This document shows positions 15,391 through 24,508 of a stretch of 64,000 nt of DNA, in pieces. Made by a program: the position numbers and the translations under genes. Numbering within the stretch: position 1 is the first letter of the stretch; each line of letters begins with the position of its first letter. The stretch spans positions 78,903-142,902 of the forward strand of contig DATMZR010000036.1 in the NCBI GenBank assembly GCA_035573435.1, in the 5' to 3' direction. This DNA comes from Solirubrobacterales bacterium. Lineage in GTDB: Bacteria > Actinomycetota > Thermoleophilia > Solirubrobacterales > 70-9. The notes under the pieces are model-generated. The model made no database searches. It was not told the DNA's origin and saw only the letters and a program-made list of their open reading frames with translations.

Positions 15391-17412
15391 TCAGCCCCGG
15401 CCGCCCGGCGAGCGAGTGCCGAGGTCCTCCTTCAGAGCCAGGACCTGGGGGTCATAAGGGTTGAGTCGCTCGGCGATCGCCAGCTCTCGGCGGGCCCGCC
15501 GAGGCGAGCGCCGGGCATAGAGCTCCGCCAGGTTGAAGTGCGCCGCCCATTCCTCGGGGCGGTCCCGCGCCGCCTGATGAAAGGCGTCGATCGCGCGAGC
15601 TCGATCCCGGTCGGCGCGGGCGATTGCGCCCTCGGCGAGCACCGGATCTATGCTCAGCGGGTTGAACGTCTCGGCACGATCGAGATCGTCGTAGGCGCGC
15701 GAGAGGTCGGACCGCCATTCGCCATAGGCGTCGTTGACGTAACGGTGACTGAGATAGGGCGCGACCGCCGAGACCGCGAGCACCACGGCGGCCACAGCCA
15801 GCCAGCGACGACCCTGACCCCGGGGCGCGTCACCGACGATCCTGAGAGCCGGCGCACAGGCCGAGCCGAGCAGAGCGAGGACCGGCGCGGTGAGTGCCGG
15901 GTACGGCCAGAACCAGTCGAAGGACGCATGCCCAAGCCAGTAGGCGGCGGCTGTCAGGGCGATGATCGATAACCACGCTGGTTGGGGGCCCAGGCGTCGC
16001 GCCCGCACCGCCCCGAGACCGGCTGCTGCGATTGCGCCGAGGAACAACAGCAACCCTGGATAGCCGAACTCGGACAGGTTCTCCAGCGCGATGTTATGCG
16101 CGTCGTGAACCGAGACCGGGCTGTCCTCCTCCCGGTCGCGCAGATAGCTGTACAGGAAGCCGCCGCCACCCTCGCCAAGCAGGGGCTCCTCGCGGGCATC
16201 GATCAGTGCCACCCGCCAGATCGCGGGGCGCCGGGTGGCGGCGTTCAGCGAGGAGAAGCGGTTCGACTCGGCGCTCAGGTTGGCATTCTGGCCGCTGGAC
16301 AGCTGGGAGACACGCTGATCGATCCAATCGACGGGATTGCCGACCGCCACCGCGAAGGCGATCGAGCCGGCGAGCACCGCGGTCACGAGTCCGGCGAGGG
16401 TGACGCGATTGGCGACCTGGACCCGGCGCTCCGAGGCGGGAATGCGCTTCCCCAGCAGGGAGGCCACGGCGCCTAACGCCAGCGAGCCGGCGCAGGTGAG
16501 CGCGACGGCGCGCCCGGCCGCGTGCAACTCATCGAGCGCCGATTGCAGCGGACCGTCCGCATTCGCGGCGCGGTAGAGATCGATCAGGGCGGGGAGGATG
16601 AGCAACGCTGGGAGAACGGCGAGCGCCAACCACCAGATCCTGCGAGCCCGGTCCTCGGAGAAGAGCAGATAGACGCACAACGCCGCCGCGCCGCCGATCA
16701 GGGATCCACGGCTCTGGCTGAGCATCGCCAACTCGAGGCACAGCGTCGCGGTCGCCAGCGCAAGGGCACGCACGGGCCAGACGCTGCCGCGGTGTGACGC
16801 CAGCCCCAGCGCCGGCCACAGGGCGATTGCGAAGAAGGCCGCGTTCGCGTTCCGGTACCCGAGCGGAAACTCGAGCGTTCCGTCGCCCTCGAGATAGTGC
16901 GCAACGTGATCACCGGTGAGCAGGCCGAGCACGGCGACCGTGCCCGCAAACGCCCCCGCGACGGCGAGCGGAACCCACGCCAGATGCAGGCGGTTGCCCA
17001 GCAGATTGCAGAGCCAGATCCCCAGCCCGAAAGCCAGCGCGTAGGTGAGGATGCGCTGGCCGTCTTCTATCGCGACGTCCGGGGCCGGGCTCCAAAGCGC
17101 GGACAGCGCCGCCCATCCGCCGAGCCCGGCAAGCAAGGCGAAGGCGATGGTCGCCGGCCGCGAGGGGCGCAGGCTGCCGCGCCAGGGAGCGGTCCAGGCA
17201 AGCACAACGGTGGTGGCGCAGAGCAGGATCGTCCCCGGGAGCAACACGGTCCCGAAGAAGGCGCCGTCCTTCGCGGCCCACCACGACCAGACGATCGTGA
17301 GGACGGCGAGCAACAGCACCGCCGCCGGCTCCACCCGCCGGCTCGGTGCCGGGGCGGCCTCCCGGTCGGCGGGCGCGACGGGCGCGGCTGTGGCTTCTGG
17401 GCCGGCTGACAT
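15391..17412 (-). CDS. O-antigen ligase/polymerase-like membrane protein with TPR tail
   Basis: 673 aa with about 12 hydrophobic segments. The large periplasmic loop before the late helices, with RPAIWRVALIDAREEPLLGEGGGG and VHDAHNIALENLSEFGYPG, is characteristic of the Wzy/WaaL O-antigen ligase family; the His in HNIALE is a conserved feature. The last 100 residues form TPR-like helical repeats (RARAIDAFHQAARDRPEEWA, HFNLAELY), a common extension in Gram-positive members. Likely function is polymerisation or ligation of lipid-linked glycan outside the membrane. A TAGCTT hexamer lies 7 nt before the ATG. Confidence 0.85.
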   Translation of the reverse strand: MSAGPEATAAPVAPADREAAPAPSRRVEPAAVLLLAVLTIVWSWWAAKDGAFFGTVLLPGTILLCATTVVLAWTAPWRGSLRPSRPATIAFALLAGLGGWAALSALWSPAPDVAIEDGQRILTYALAFGLGIWLCNLLGNRLHLAWVPLAVAGAFAGTVAVLGLLTGDHVAHYLEGDGTLEFPLGYRNANAAFFAIALWPALGLASHRGSVWPVRALALATATLCLELAMLSQSRGSLIGGAAALCVYLLFSEDRARRIWWLALAVLPALLILPALIDLYRAANADGPLQSALDELHAAGRAVALTCAGSLALGAVASLLGKRIPASERRVQVANRVTLAGLVTAVLAGSIAFAVAVGNPVDWIDQRVSQLSSGQNANLSAESNRFSSLNAATRRPAIWRVALIDAREEPLLGEGGGGFLYSYLRDREEDSPVSVHDAHNIALENLSEFGYPGLLLFLGAIAAAGLGAVRARRLGPQPAWLSIIALTAAAYWLGHASFDWFWPYPALTAPVLALLGSACAPALRIVGDAPRGQGRRWLAVAAVVLAVSAVAPYLSHRYVNDAYGEWRSDLSRAYDDLDRAETFNPLSIDPVLAEGAIARADRDRARAIDAFHQAARDRPEEWAAHFNLAELYARRSPRRARRELAIAERLNPYDPQVLALKEDLGTRSPGGRG

Positions 17413-17433
17413 CCCGGCAAAGCTACTGGCCCG

Positions 17434-18366
17434 CTAGGCGATTGAATCCGCGGTTGCCCGCAGGCCCTGCTCGAGACTCGTCCGGGCCTGCCAGCCCAGG
17501 TTCTGGGCGGCGAGCGAGCTGTCGATCGCGATGCGCTGCACCTCGCCCGGGCGGGCGGGAGTCATCTCTGGATCGAACTCTTGGTCGCAGATGCCCGCCA
17601 GCAGGCGGCCGAGCTCCAGCACGCTGGTCTCGACCCCGGTGCCGATGTTGTAGGTCCCTTGCGCCTCCGACTCCGCTGCAGTCAGGAAGGCGTCCACCAC
17701 ATCCCCAACGTAGATGTAGTCGCGCGTCTGGTGGCCGTCGCCGAACACCTTCGGGACGCCCCCGTCGAGGAGCGCCCCGCAGAAGATCGCCACGACGCCC
17801 GCCTCCCCGAGAGGGTCCTGCCGCGATCCGTACACGTTGCCGAGCCGCAGCGAGATCGTTGAGACGCCGTAGAGGCGGCTGTAGAGAGACAAATAGCCCT
17901 CGGCCGTGTACTTGCTCTGGCCGTAAGGGGCATCGGGCATGCATTCGGCTCGCTCGTCGAGTGGAAGCGGGCGCCCGCTGCCCTCGCCGTAGACTGCCCC
18001 GCCGGTCGAGGCCAGGATGACGCGTGACCCGGGCTTCTGCCGGGCTGCCTCGAGCAGGTTGAGCGTCCCGCCAACATTGACGCCCAGGTCGAAGACCGGA
18101 TCGGACACGGACCGGCGCACGTCGATCTGAGCGGCGAGGTGGAAGAGGACGTCGGGTGAGTGGGCCTCGAAGGTGCGGCTGAGGGCAGCCTTGTCGGTGA
18201 TGTCCGTCTCCAGCAGCAGAGCACCCTTGGCGATGGCGTCGTCGAGATTCTGGCGTCGCCCGGTCGACAGATCGTCGATCACCACGACCCGGTCGCCACG
18301 CGCGACCAGCGCATCGACCACGTTAGAGCCGATGAAGCCTGCCCCGCCGGTTACGAGCGCCTCCAT
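17434..18366 (-). CDS. UDP-glucose 4-epimerase-like NAD-dependent epimerase
   Basis: 310 aa extended SDR. TGGAGFIGSN lies at residues 6-15, the NAD-ribose Asp in VVIDDLSTGR, and the catalytic pair YGQSK at about 148-152, followed by RLGNVYGSRQDP. It matches GalE-type epimerases of Gram-positive bacteria that make UDP-galactose, though epimerisation of other UDP-sugars is equally possible. It is 21 bp upstream of the O-antigen-ligase-like gene on the same strand, consistent with one polysaccharide operon. It is not closely similar to the epimerase at 1942. Confidence 0.86.
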   Translation of the reverse strand: MEALVTGGAGFIGSNVVDALVARGDRVVVIDDLSTGRRQNLDDAIAKGALLLETDITDKAALSRTFEAHSPDVLFHLAAQIDVRRSVSDPVFDLGVNVGGTLNLLEAARQKPGSRVILASTGGAVYGEGSGRPLPLDERAECMPDAPYGQSKYTAEGYLSLYSRLYGVSTISLRLGNVYGSRQDPLGEAGVVAIFCGALLDGGVPKVFGDGHQTRDYIYVGDVVDAFLTAAESEAQGTYNIGTGVETSVLELGRLLAGICDQEFDPEMTPARPGEVQRIAIDSSLAAQNLGWQARTSLEQGLRATADSIA

Positions 18367-18403
18367 TGAAGAACGGCAGCTTAAAACCCTGGACTGCGCT
18401 CTG

Positions 18404-18859
18404 CTAGGGCCCGGTCGCGATCGCGCCCAGCTGCGCGGGGGTCAGCAGGGCTCTCAAGGTGCCGTTCTCGATTCCGGCCAGCCCGCCCTTCTTGAGCTTG
18501 ACCCGGGCACCCGTGGCCGCCTCGATCGCGTGTGAGAAGTCGGGCTCGTGACCTACCAAGAGCACGTTTCCGGCCCATCCCTGGGTGCCGGCCTGGGCCG
18601 CCACTCGCTCCAGCTCGAAGTCGCCGCCCCGAAGCATCTCGGTCTCCTCGACGTCGACGCCCAGCTTGCGACAGGCGATGCGCGCCGTGTCGCGGGCACG
18701 GATCTTGGGAGAAGTCAGGCAGGCACCAATGCCGTCATCGATTGCCTCGAGGGCCCGGCCGGCGACCTCCGCTTGCCGCTCGCCCGTCTCGGTCAGCCTC
18801 CTCGCCGCGTCGTCCTCGGCGGCCTCCTCCGCGTCGCCGTGTCGCAAGAGCCAGATCAT
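18404..18859 (-). CDS. sixA: SixA-like histidine phosphatase
   Basis: 151 aa. The N-terminal LLRHGDAE is the RHG motif of the histidine phosphatase superfamily; later elements are TSPKIRARDTA and LLVGHEPDFS with the second catalytic His. Length and arrangement match SixA, a phosphohistidine phosphatase acting on HPt or PTS proteins, though small members can dephosphorylate other substrates. A much longer open frame extends upstream through dnaE on this strand but is a shadow; the protein starts at MIWLLRHG. It is divergent from dnaE with 69 bp between starts. Confidence 0.85.
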   Translation of the reverse strand: MIWLLRHGDAEEAAEDDAARRLTETGERQAEVAGRALEAIDDGIGACLTSPKIRARDTARIACRKLGVDVEETEMLRGGDFELERVAAQAGTQGWAGNVLLVGHEPDFSHAIEAATGARVKLKKGGLAGIENGTLRALLTPAQLGAIATGP

Positions 18860-18928
18860 CGTCGGGAATCGTCGCACGGTGCGTGTTCGGCTGCCGGTGG
18901 CATCTGGGCCGATTGAAATGATCCCTTC

Positions 18929-21900
18929 GTGAGCGGGGAAGCTGTCCACCTGCACGTCCACAGCGAGTACTCGCTGCTCGACGGCGCCTGCAAGATCGCC
19001 GCCAAGGACGCTGACGGCGCGGACTGCGGGCTGGCCGCGCGCGCTGCAGAGCTGGGCATGCCGGCCCTTGGCCTCACCGATCACGGGGTGATGAACGGGG
19101 CTGTAGAGCACTACAAGGCCTGCCACAAGCACGGAATCAAGCCCATCCTGGGGCTGGAGGCCTATCTGGTCGACGACCGGCGGCGCGCCGGGGAGCGCCT
19201 CGAGCGCAACCACCTGACCCTGCTCGCGGCCTCGGATGGCGGCTTTCGGAACCTCGTGAAGCTCACGTCGGCCGGCTTCCTCGAGGGATTCGGGCGCGGG
19301 AAGCCAAGCGTTGACCTGGAGCTCTTGGAGCGGCATTCGGAAGGGGTGATCGCCCTCACCGGATGCCTCCAGTCGCGCTTCTGTCGGCGCCTGGTGGAGG
19401 AGCGGCCGGCGGATGCCCGCGCCCATGTCGACGAGCTCTTGGGCGTCTTCGGGCCGGACAACGTCTACTTCGAGATCCAGGCCAATGGGCTGGCGGAGCA
19501 GGAGAAGGCCAATGAGGGGATCGTCCGAACGGCAAAGGAGCTCGGCCGGCCGCTGGTGGCCACGGCCGACGTTCACTACCTGCGCCGGGAGGACTACTCG
19601 AACCACGCCGCGCTTCTGTGCATGCAGACCAAGTCCACCGTCGAGCAGCCGAAGCTGCGCTTCGAGACAAACGAGTTCTTCCTCAAGAGCCCCGCCGAGA
19701 TGGCGGAGTCGTTCTCGCGCTGGCCCGAGTCGGTGCCGACCACCCTGGAGATCGCCGAGCGCTGCGACGTGGAGATCGAGCTCGGCCAGCTCCTCTTGCC
19801 TCGCTTCCCGACGCCGGAGAACGAGGAGCCGACCGCGATGCTGCGGCGACTCGCCACCGAGGGCCTCGCGCGTCGCTATGGGGATCCGCCCCCCGGGGAG
19901 GCCCGCGAGCGGTTGGAGTTCGAGCTCTCGGTGATCGCCGAGATGGGCTTCGACTCCTACTTCCTCATCGTGTGGGACTTCGTCAGGCACGCCAAGGAAA
20001 ATGGGATCGCCGTCGGCCCGGGTCGTGGCTCCTCGGCGGGCTCGATCGTCGCGTACTGCCTCAACATCACGGACCTCGACCCGCTCGCCAACGAGCTGCT
20101 CTTCGAACGTTTCCTCAATCCGGCCCGCAAGTCGATGCCGGACATCGACATCGACTTCTCGGTTCGCGGTCGGGAGCGAGTGATCCGCTATGTGGGCGAA
20201 AAGTACGGGCGCGAGTCGGTGGCGCAGATCATCACCTTCGGCAAGATGGCGCCCCGTGCTGCGACCCGCGACGCAGCGCGGGTCCTGGGTTTCGACTACG
20301 CGACCGGCGACCGGATCGCCAAGCAGATACCCGAGCCGGTGCTCGGCCGGAATCCGAGCTTCAGGGAGTGCCTCGCGGATGGGGAGGAGCTCAAGCACAC
20401 CTACGACTCCGATGGCGACGCGCGCCGCATCATCGATGTTGCGCGCGGCCTCGAGGGGATCGTCCGCAACAACTCGATTCACGCCGCCGCCGTTGTGATC
20501 GCCGATCGGCCTCTTGCGGACATCGTTCCCCTTCAGCTCGCGGAGGATCGCGGTGGCGGCGCCGAGCGCGAGCCAAACGCCGTCGGCCCCCAGAACGGCG
20601 GCCGCGCCGAGCGCGCCTACAAGATCGTCACCCAGTACTCGATGGGGCCGATCGAGGAGATGGGCCTCTTGAAGATGGACTTCCTGGGGCTCCGCAACCT
20701 CGACGTGATCGAGGACGCGGTCGAGATCATCGAGCGCTCCCGAGGCGTGGAGATCGAGATCGAGGCGATCCCGCTCGACGACGCCAAGACCTTCGAGATG
20801 CTGTCAGGGGGGAACTCGGTTGGCGTCTTCCAGCTCGAGTCGGACGGCATGCGCGACGCGCTGCGCCGGGTACGCCCGACCGACTTCAACGACATCGTCG
20901 CCCTGGTTTCCCTGTATCGGCCGGGGGCGATGCGCTTCATCGACGACTACGCGAACGGCAAGCGCGACCCCGCGTCGGTTCGCTACGCGGATCCTCGTCT
21001 ACGCTCGATCACCGAGTCCACGTACGGGTGCTGCATCTACCAGGAGCAGCTGATGGAGATCGCCAAGCAGATGGCGGCCTTCAGTCCTGCCGAGGCGGAC
21101 GATCTGCGGAAGGCGGTGGGGAAGAAGAAGCGCGACCTGATGGCGCAGATGAAGGACAAGTTCCTGGCCGGCCTCGCGGATTCGGGGACCGATCGCCGGG
21201 TCGCCCAGGACCTGTGGTCGCTGATGACGGCCGCGGCGGATTACAGCTTCAACCGAAGCCACGCGGCCTGTTACGCGCTGATCGCCTATCGAACCGCCTT
21301 TTTGCGGGCGAACTACCCCGCCGAGTACATGGCTGCCGTGATCTCCTCGGTGATGACCACCAAGGACAAGGTGCCTTTCTTCGTCAATCGTTGCGAGGAG
21401 ATGAGCATCCAGGTGCTGCCTCCGGACGTCAACTCGTCCGACCACGGGTTCGTGGTGAGCGGCAAGTCGATCCGTTTCGGCCTCGACGCAGTCAAGAACG
21501 TCGGCCACCAGGCGGTGGAGGGGATCATCAGGGCACGCGAGAGCAGCGGCCCCTTTTCATCGATCTGGGACTTCTGCGACCGGGTGGACGCCCGGGCGGT
21601 CAACAAACGGGCGGTCGAGTGCCTGATCAAGTGCGGCGCCCTCGATTCGACCGGCGCGAGCCGCAAGGGAATGCTCGAGGTGCTGTCCGTGGCCCAGGCG
21701 AGCGCCTCGAAGTCTCAGGAGGACGCTCGGCGCGGGCAGGGCTCGATCTTCGACCTCGGCGGCGAGCAGCCCGGGGGCGCGGCGACGCCGGCCGGTGGGG
21801 CCGGGGAGGAGCGGCCGCCGGTCCCGAGCGAGGAATTCGACCAGCGGGAGCTGCTGGGGCTCGAGAAGGAAACCCTGGGCACGTTTCTCTCCGCGCACCC

Positions 21901-22501
21901 GCTCGCCGAGGTTCGCGACGCGCTTCGCGAACGAGTGGACTGCTCGCTGGAGGAGGTGGGGCGCAAGGAGGACGGCGCGTGGGTCTCCGTGGGCGGGATC
22001 GTCAGCGAGCGCAAGCGGGTCCGCACGCGCAGCGGCGCCCACGTGATGTTCGCGACCCTCGACGATCTGGAGGGGCGGGTGGAGCTCTTCGTCCGCGACG
22101 CGACCTCGGAGGCGGCGGACCGGATCGAGCTCGATCGCGTGATCCTGGTGCGGGGCCGAGTCGATCACAAGGGCCGCGGCGAGACCAGCCTCGTGGTCGC
22201 CGAGGCCGAGCCATTCGAGCCGGGCGAGGACGAGGTGGCGGCGGCGCGAGCCAAGGCCAAGGCTCGCCGACCCGATCGGATCCTCCTGCGAGTCAGCGCA
22301 GGCGAGTTCGGGGCCGAGCTCGTCGAGGAGCTGAAGGCGTTGTTCCAAAGCTTTCCGGGCGACTGCGAGGTGGTGCTCGAGATGGAGACACGCGAGGGCA
22401 CCCGGCGACTCCGATTTGGCCGCGAGTACTGCGTCACCCCGTCCCAGGCCCTCCGTGCCGAGCTCGACCACCTGCTGGGCCCACAAGCGCTGGCGGCCTG
22501 A
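18929..22501 (+). CDS. dnaE: DNA polymerase III alpha subunit
   Basis: 1190 aa, GTG start. The PHP domain is at the N-terminus (HLHVHSEYSLLDGA, residues 7-20). Further on are GPGRGSSAGS and the polymerase active-site motif PDIDIDF at about residue 404, then the palm/finger segments QYSMGPIEEMGLLKMDFLGLRN-type, and an OB-fold (VGGIVSERKRVRTRSG) near residue 1020. It is the replicative chain-extending polymerase and interacts with the beta clamp. Length matches the DnaE1 type of Actinobacteria. All key Asp residues of the palm are present. Confidence 0.97.
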   Translation: MSGEAVHLHVHSEYSLLDGACKIAAKDADGADCGLAARAAELGMPALGLTDHGVMNGAVEHYKACHKHGIKPILGLEAYLVDDRRRAGERLERNHLTLLAASDGGFRNLVKLTSAGFLEGFGRGKPSVDLELLERHSEGVIALTGCLQSRFCRRLVEERPADARAHVDELLGVFGPDNVYFEIQANGLAEQEKANEGIVRTAKELGRPLVATADVHYLRREDYSNHAALLCMQTKSTVEQPKLRFETNEFFLKSPAEMAESFSRWPESVPTTLEIAERCDVEIELGQLLLPRFPTPENEEPTAMLRRLATEGLARRYGDPPPGEARERLEFELSVIAEMGFDSYFLIVWDFVRHAKENGIAVGPGRGSSAGSIVAYCLNITDLDPLANELLFERFLNPARKSMPDIDIDFSVRGRERVIRYVGEKYGRESVAQIITFGKMAPRAATRDAARVLGFDYATGDRIAKQIPEPVLGRNPSFRECLADGEELKHTYDSDGDARRIIDVARGLEGIVRNNSIHAAAVVIADRPLADIVPLQLAEDRGGGAEREPNAVGPQNGGRAERAYKIVTQYSMGPIEEMGLLKMDFLGLRNLDVIEDAVEIIERSRGVEIEIEAIPLDDAKTFEMLSGGNSVGVFQLESDGMRDALRRVRPTDFNDIVALVSLYRPGAMRFIDDYANGKRDPASVRYADPRLRSITESTYGCCIYQEQLMEIAKQMAAFSPAEADDLRKAVGKKKRDLMAQMKDKFLAGLADSGTDRRVAQDLWSLMTAAADYSFNRSHAACYALIAYRTAFLRANYPAEYMAAVISSVMTTKDKVPFFVNRCEEMSIQVLPPDVNSSDHGFVVSGKSIRFGLDAVKNVGHQAVEGIIRARESSGPFSSIWDFCDRVDARAVNKRAVECLIKCGALDSTGASRKGMLEVLSVAQASASKSQEDARRGQGSIFDLGGEQPGGAATPAGGAGEERPPVPSEEFDQRELLGLEKETLGTFLSAHPLAEVRDALRERVDCSLEEVGRKEDGAWVSVGGIVSERKRVRTRSGAHVMFATLDDLEGRVELFVRDATSEAADRIELDRVILVRGRVDHKGRGETSLVVAEAEPFEPGEDEVAAARAKAKARRPDRILLRVSAGEFGAELVEELKALFQSFPGDCEVVLEMETREGTRRLRFGREYCVTPSQALRAELDHLLGPQALAA

Positions 22502-22525
22502 ATGCGGCGCGTTTAGACTTCCCAC

Positions 22526-22921
22526 ATGCCGCTCAAGCAACGAGAGCAGGAGAGTGTCCGGGCCGGCGAGTGCCGTCGGTGCCGCACCTTCTGCGACCGT
22601 CTCGTTGACCCTCGCGGCTGCCTGGAGCTTCGCTGTCGCTATCTGTACAGCTACGTGGATCCGCTCAGCGGCGGTCAGTACATGGGCTGCATGCGCAAGG
22701 TCTTTCGCGCCGAGATCGACCTGGCGATGTTCGAGGCTGCCGAGCGAGACGGCGGCTACGGCGGCATCAAGATGACGGGCGAGCCTCTGCCTCAGTGTCA
22801 GACCCGGGTGGAGCCGGCCTACGAGCAGGTGGGGCCCGCCCACGAGTGCGTCAACCCGGGCTTCTTCGACTGCGGCGCAGGCGAGCCTCAGACGTTCGAC
22901 CTGCGCGACGCCCTGGCCTAA
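22526..22921 (+). CDS. Cysteine-rich conserved-looking protein of unknown function
   Basis: 131 aa with 11 Cys, including ECRRCRTFC, GCLELRC, MGCM, PQC, HEC and FDC. The regular spacing suggests metal binding (zinc or an iron-sulfur cluster), but no named family is recognised. It has no signal peptide or membrane segment. A TAGACT hexamer at 22514-22519 ends 6 nt before the ATG, typical of the leaderless starts seen across the window. It lies just after dnaE and just before repeat family B copy 1. Confidence 0.65.
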   Translation: MPLKQREQESVRAGECRRCRTFCDRLVDPRGCLELRCRYLYSYVDPLSGGQYMGCMRKVFRAEIDLAMFEAAERDGGYGGIKMTGEPLPQCQTRVEPAYEQVGPAHECVNPGFFDCGAGEPQTFDLRDALA

Positions 22922-22923
22922 GT

Positions 22924-23026
22924 AATCCGGCGGAAGCCTCGGCTTCGCCTACGTTTCCGCCGGGCAATGGCGCGGACCTGACCCGGCAGGTCCACACGTT
23001 GCTGCCGCGACTTCGTCGCTAGCCCA
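22924..23026 (+). repeat. Structured dispersed repeat family B, copy 1
   Basis: About 103 bp, repeated in inverted orientation at 30961-31062 with roughly 85 percent identity. It begins AATCCGGCGGAAGCC and ends CTAGCCCA. Internal palindromes include GAAGCC/GGCTTC, GGACCTG/CAGGTCC and the hairpin GCGAC-TTC-GTCGC. In the second copy that hairpin is GGGAC-TTC-GTCCC, a compensated pair. Both copies lie between convergent genes. Confidence 0.75.
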
Positions 23027-23031
23027 GGCCG

Positions 23032-23910
23032 CTAGCGTTGAGCTAGGGCCTCCTTGCGGAGGCGCTTCGCGGTTCGCACCTCCCTGCGATCCGGGCCCTT
23101 GCCGTCTGGGCCCGGGGTCTCGATCAGCGCCGGCAGCCCATCGAAACGCGGCTCGGATAGGAACGGGCGAAGCCCCTTGCGCCCCAGCTCCCCGTCGCCC
23201 AGGTTCGCATGCCGGTCGCGGTTCGAGCCGAGGGGCACCTTGGAATCGTTCACGTGCAGGCAGAGCAACCGGTCGAGTCTCACCTTGGCGTCGAATTCGT
23301 CCACCACCTCGGCGAGCGCCTCGCGCGTGCGGATCTCGAACCCCGAGGCCAGCAGGTGGCAGCAGTCCAGGCAGGCGCCCAGGCGCTCACCGCCTCCGGC
23401 GGCTTCAATCAGCTCGGCGAGCTCGTCGAAGTTGCGGCCGAGTGGCCCCTGCGTGCCGGCGGTGTTCTCGAGCAGAAGCGGCGTGCGCTCCGAGCTTTGG
23501 AGCGCCTGGCTGATCGCCTTGCCGGCGCGCCTCACCGAGGGGCCCTGGGGCTCTCCCTTGCGCGCCCCGGCGTGGAGGACAACCCCTGCGGCGTCGATCC
23601 CATCGCCGATCCGCAGCGCGTGCGTCAGCGAGGTGAGGGACTTGCGCCGGACCTCGCGCTCCTTGCTGGCGCAGTTGATCAGGTAGACAGCGTGGATGAC
23701 CACCGCTTGGAGCGGCGAGTCGGCCATCGCCTGGCGAAACGCTTCGAAGTCCTCCTCCGTGTAGCGGGTCGGCCTCCACATGCGCGGGCTCTGATGGAAG
23801 ATCTGGATGGCATCGCAGTCGAGCTCCACGCCACGCTCGACGGCCTTTGCGAGCCCGCCTGCGGTGGAAACATGGGCTCCGATCAGCACCGGACGCCGCG
23901 TTCTTCGCAT
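23032..23910 (-). CDS. nfo: Endonuclease IV (AP endonuclease)
   Basis: 292 aa TIM-barrel enzyme of base excision repair that cuts 5' to abasic sites. Visible trinuclear-zinc signatures: GAHVSTAGGL at the N-terminus, LENTAGTQG, LGACLDCCHLLASG, HVNDSK, the DRHANLGDG motif and the final Glu in LIETPG. Length is normal for the family. It is convergent with the Cys-rich gene. The region upstream holds repeats and no obvious strong promoter. Confidence 0.93.
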   Translation of the reverse strand: MRRTRRPVLIGAHVSTAGGLAKAVERGVELDCDAIQIFHQSPRMWRPTRYTEEDFEAFRQAMADSPLQAVVIHAVYLINCASKEREVRRKSLTSLTHALRIGDGIDAAGVVLHAGARKGEPQGPSVRRAGKAISQALQSSERTPLLLENTAGTQGPLGRNFDELAELIEAAGGGERLGACLDCCHLLASGFEIRTREALAEVVDEFDAKVRLDRLLCLHVNDSKVPLGSNRDRHANLGDGELGRKGLRPFLSEPRFDGLPALIETPGPDGKGPDRREVRTAKRLRKEALAQR

Positions 23911-23942
23911 TCCAATGCCATTGGCGGCACCCTAGCGAGGGC

Positions 23943-23989
23943 CGGAGGCCACCAGTAAAGGCGAGGCGGAGGCCACCAGTAAAGGCGAG
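23943..23989. repeat. 24-bp tandem direct repeat
   Basis: Two units beginning CGGAGGCCACCAGTAAAGG at 23943 and 23967 are identical over 23 bases. They lie directly before palindromic repeat A copy 2. Two units are too few for a CRISPR or a satellite; a slippage duplication is the simplest reading. Confidence 0.75.
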
Positions 23990-23993
23990 CCCT

Positions 23994-24028
23994 GGCGGGT
24001 TTGTGGCGGATATCGCCATAAACTCGCC
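23994..24028 (+). repeat. Palindromic repeat family A, copy 2
   Basis: Arms 23994-24008 (GGCGGGTTTGTGGCG) and 24014-24028 (CGCCATAAACTCGCC) flank loop GATAT. In plus-strand RNA all 15 pairs form if two G-U wobbles (pairs 5 and 10) are allowed; on the other strand these would be A-C mismatches. This favours selection on plus-strand RNA here. Confidence 0.75.
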
Positions 24029-24119
24029 AGCGGCCAGAACTTCGCCCAGGAGCAAGTACCGCCCGCCGGCATGCTGCACGCCTGTCATACCGGCTTCCAC
24101 CTCCCCGATTTGAGGTAAA

Positions 24120-24152
24120 TCTACCCTGATCTGGGTACGAAATTAGGGTAGA
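24120..24152. promoter_or_regulatory. Inverted repeat in AT-rich patch (possible operator)
   Basis: TCTACCCT (24120-24127) and AGGGTAGA (24145-24152) form perfect 8-bp arms separated by 17 bp. It is the most AT-rich patch in this gap. It might be an operator or promoter element for the GGDEF-EAL operon, but no -35/-10 pair is convincing. Confidence 0.35.
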
Positions 24153-24296
24153 AGGCGCTCCAGGCTCCCCCGCAGGGTGGTTCTAGGTCTCGCCCCTCCA
24201 AAGGGATGGAGGGCAGGGTTCTTACGAACGGCAGAGGTTTAGGCGAGGGGAAGTTACGACTGTGGCAGGGAGGCCAGCAGTATCACTAGGCGGCGG

Positions 24297-24362
24297 TTGG
24301 ACGAGCTCGGACTGGCGCCGGTCGGGCGTCGGCTGGGGTTGACCATGCGACGCGTCTTGCTC
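24297..24362 (+). pseudogene. Truncated duplicate of the 5' end of the GGDEF-EAL gene
   Basis: The translation ELGLAPVGRRLGLTMRRVLLL matches the start of the downstream protein (KLPVERRLGLTMQRVFLEEL). At DNA level 24318-24362 aligns with 24539-24583, 221 bp away, with only a handful of differences. After this the frame runs into unrelated sequence. It looks like the remnant of a tandem duplication or of an earlier recombination event. Confidence 0.55.
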
Positions 24363-24508
24363 CTCAATGCGTTGGCCTCGGTGCCCTGGACGCGCGGCTA
24401 CTGGACGGTGGACGCCGATGACTCCGACGGCGACGGCCGCGGGGATGGCTGGACCAGCTCCAGTAGCCGCGACGATGGCCGGACCGGCGAGGGTATGGCC
24501 TGCAGCTC

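Larger units (their letters stand above)
23911..24508. other. Repeat-rich intergenic region between nfo and GGDEF-EAL gene
   Basis: No intact gene is seen in these 598 bp. They hold a 24-bp tandem repeat, a copy of palindromic repeat A, an 8-bp inverted repeat in an AT-rich patch, and a truncated duplicate of the start of the downstream gene. A hairpin CCCTCC/GGAGGG lies near 24195-24215. Confidence 0.6.

Noticed and set aside
19618..22608. A 996-codon open frame on the plus strand inside dnaE, and a 692-codon frame on the minus strand (18404-20482).
   Set aside because: Both are shadows caused by high GC; translations are Arg/Gly/Ala-rich without motifs, while the dnaE frame has every polymerase motif. 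Only the sixA part (to 18859) of the minus frame is real.
23943..24028. Possible CRISPR array from the tandem repeat and adjacent palindrome.
   Set aside because: Only two direct units with no spacers, and no cas genes nearby.
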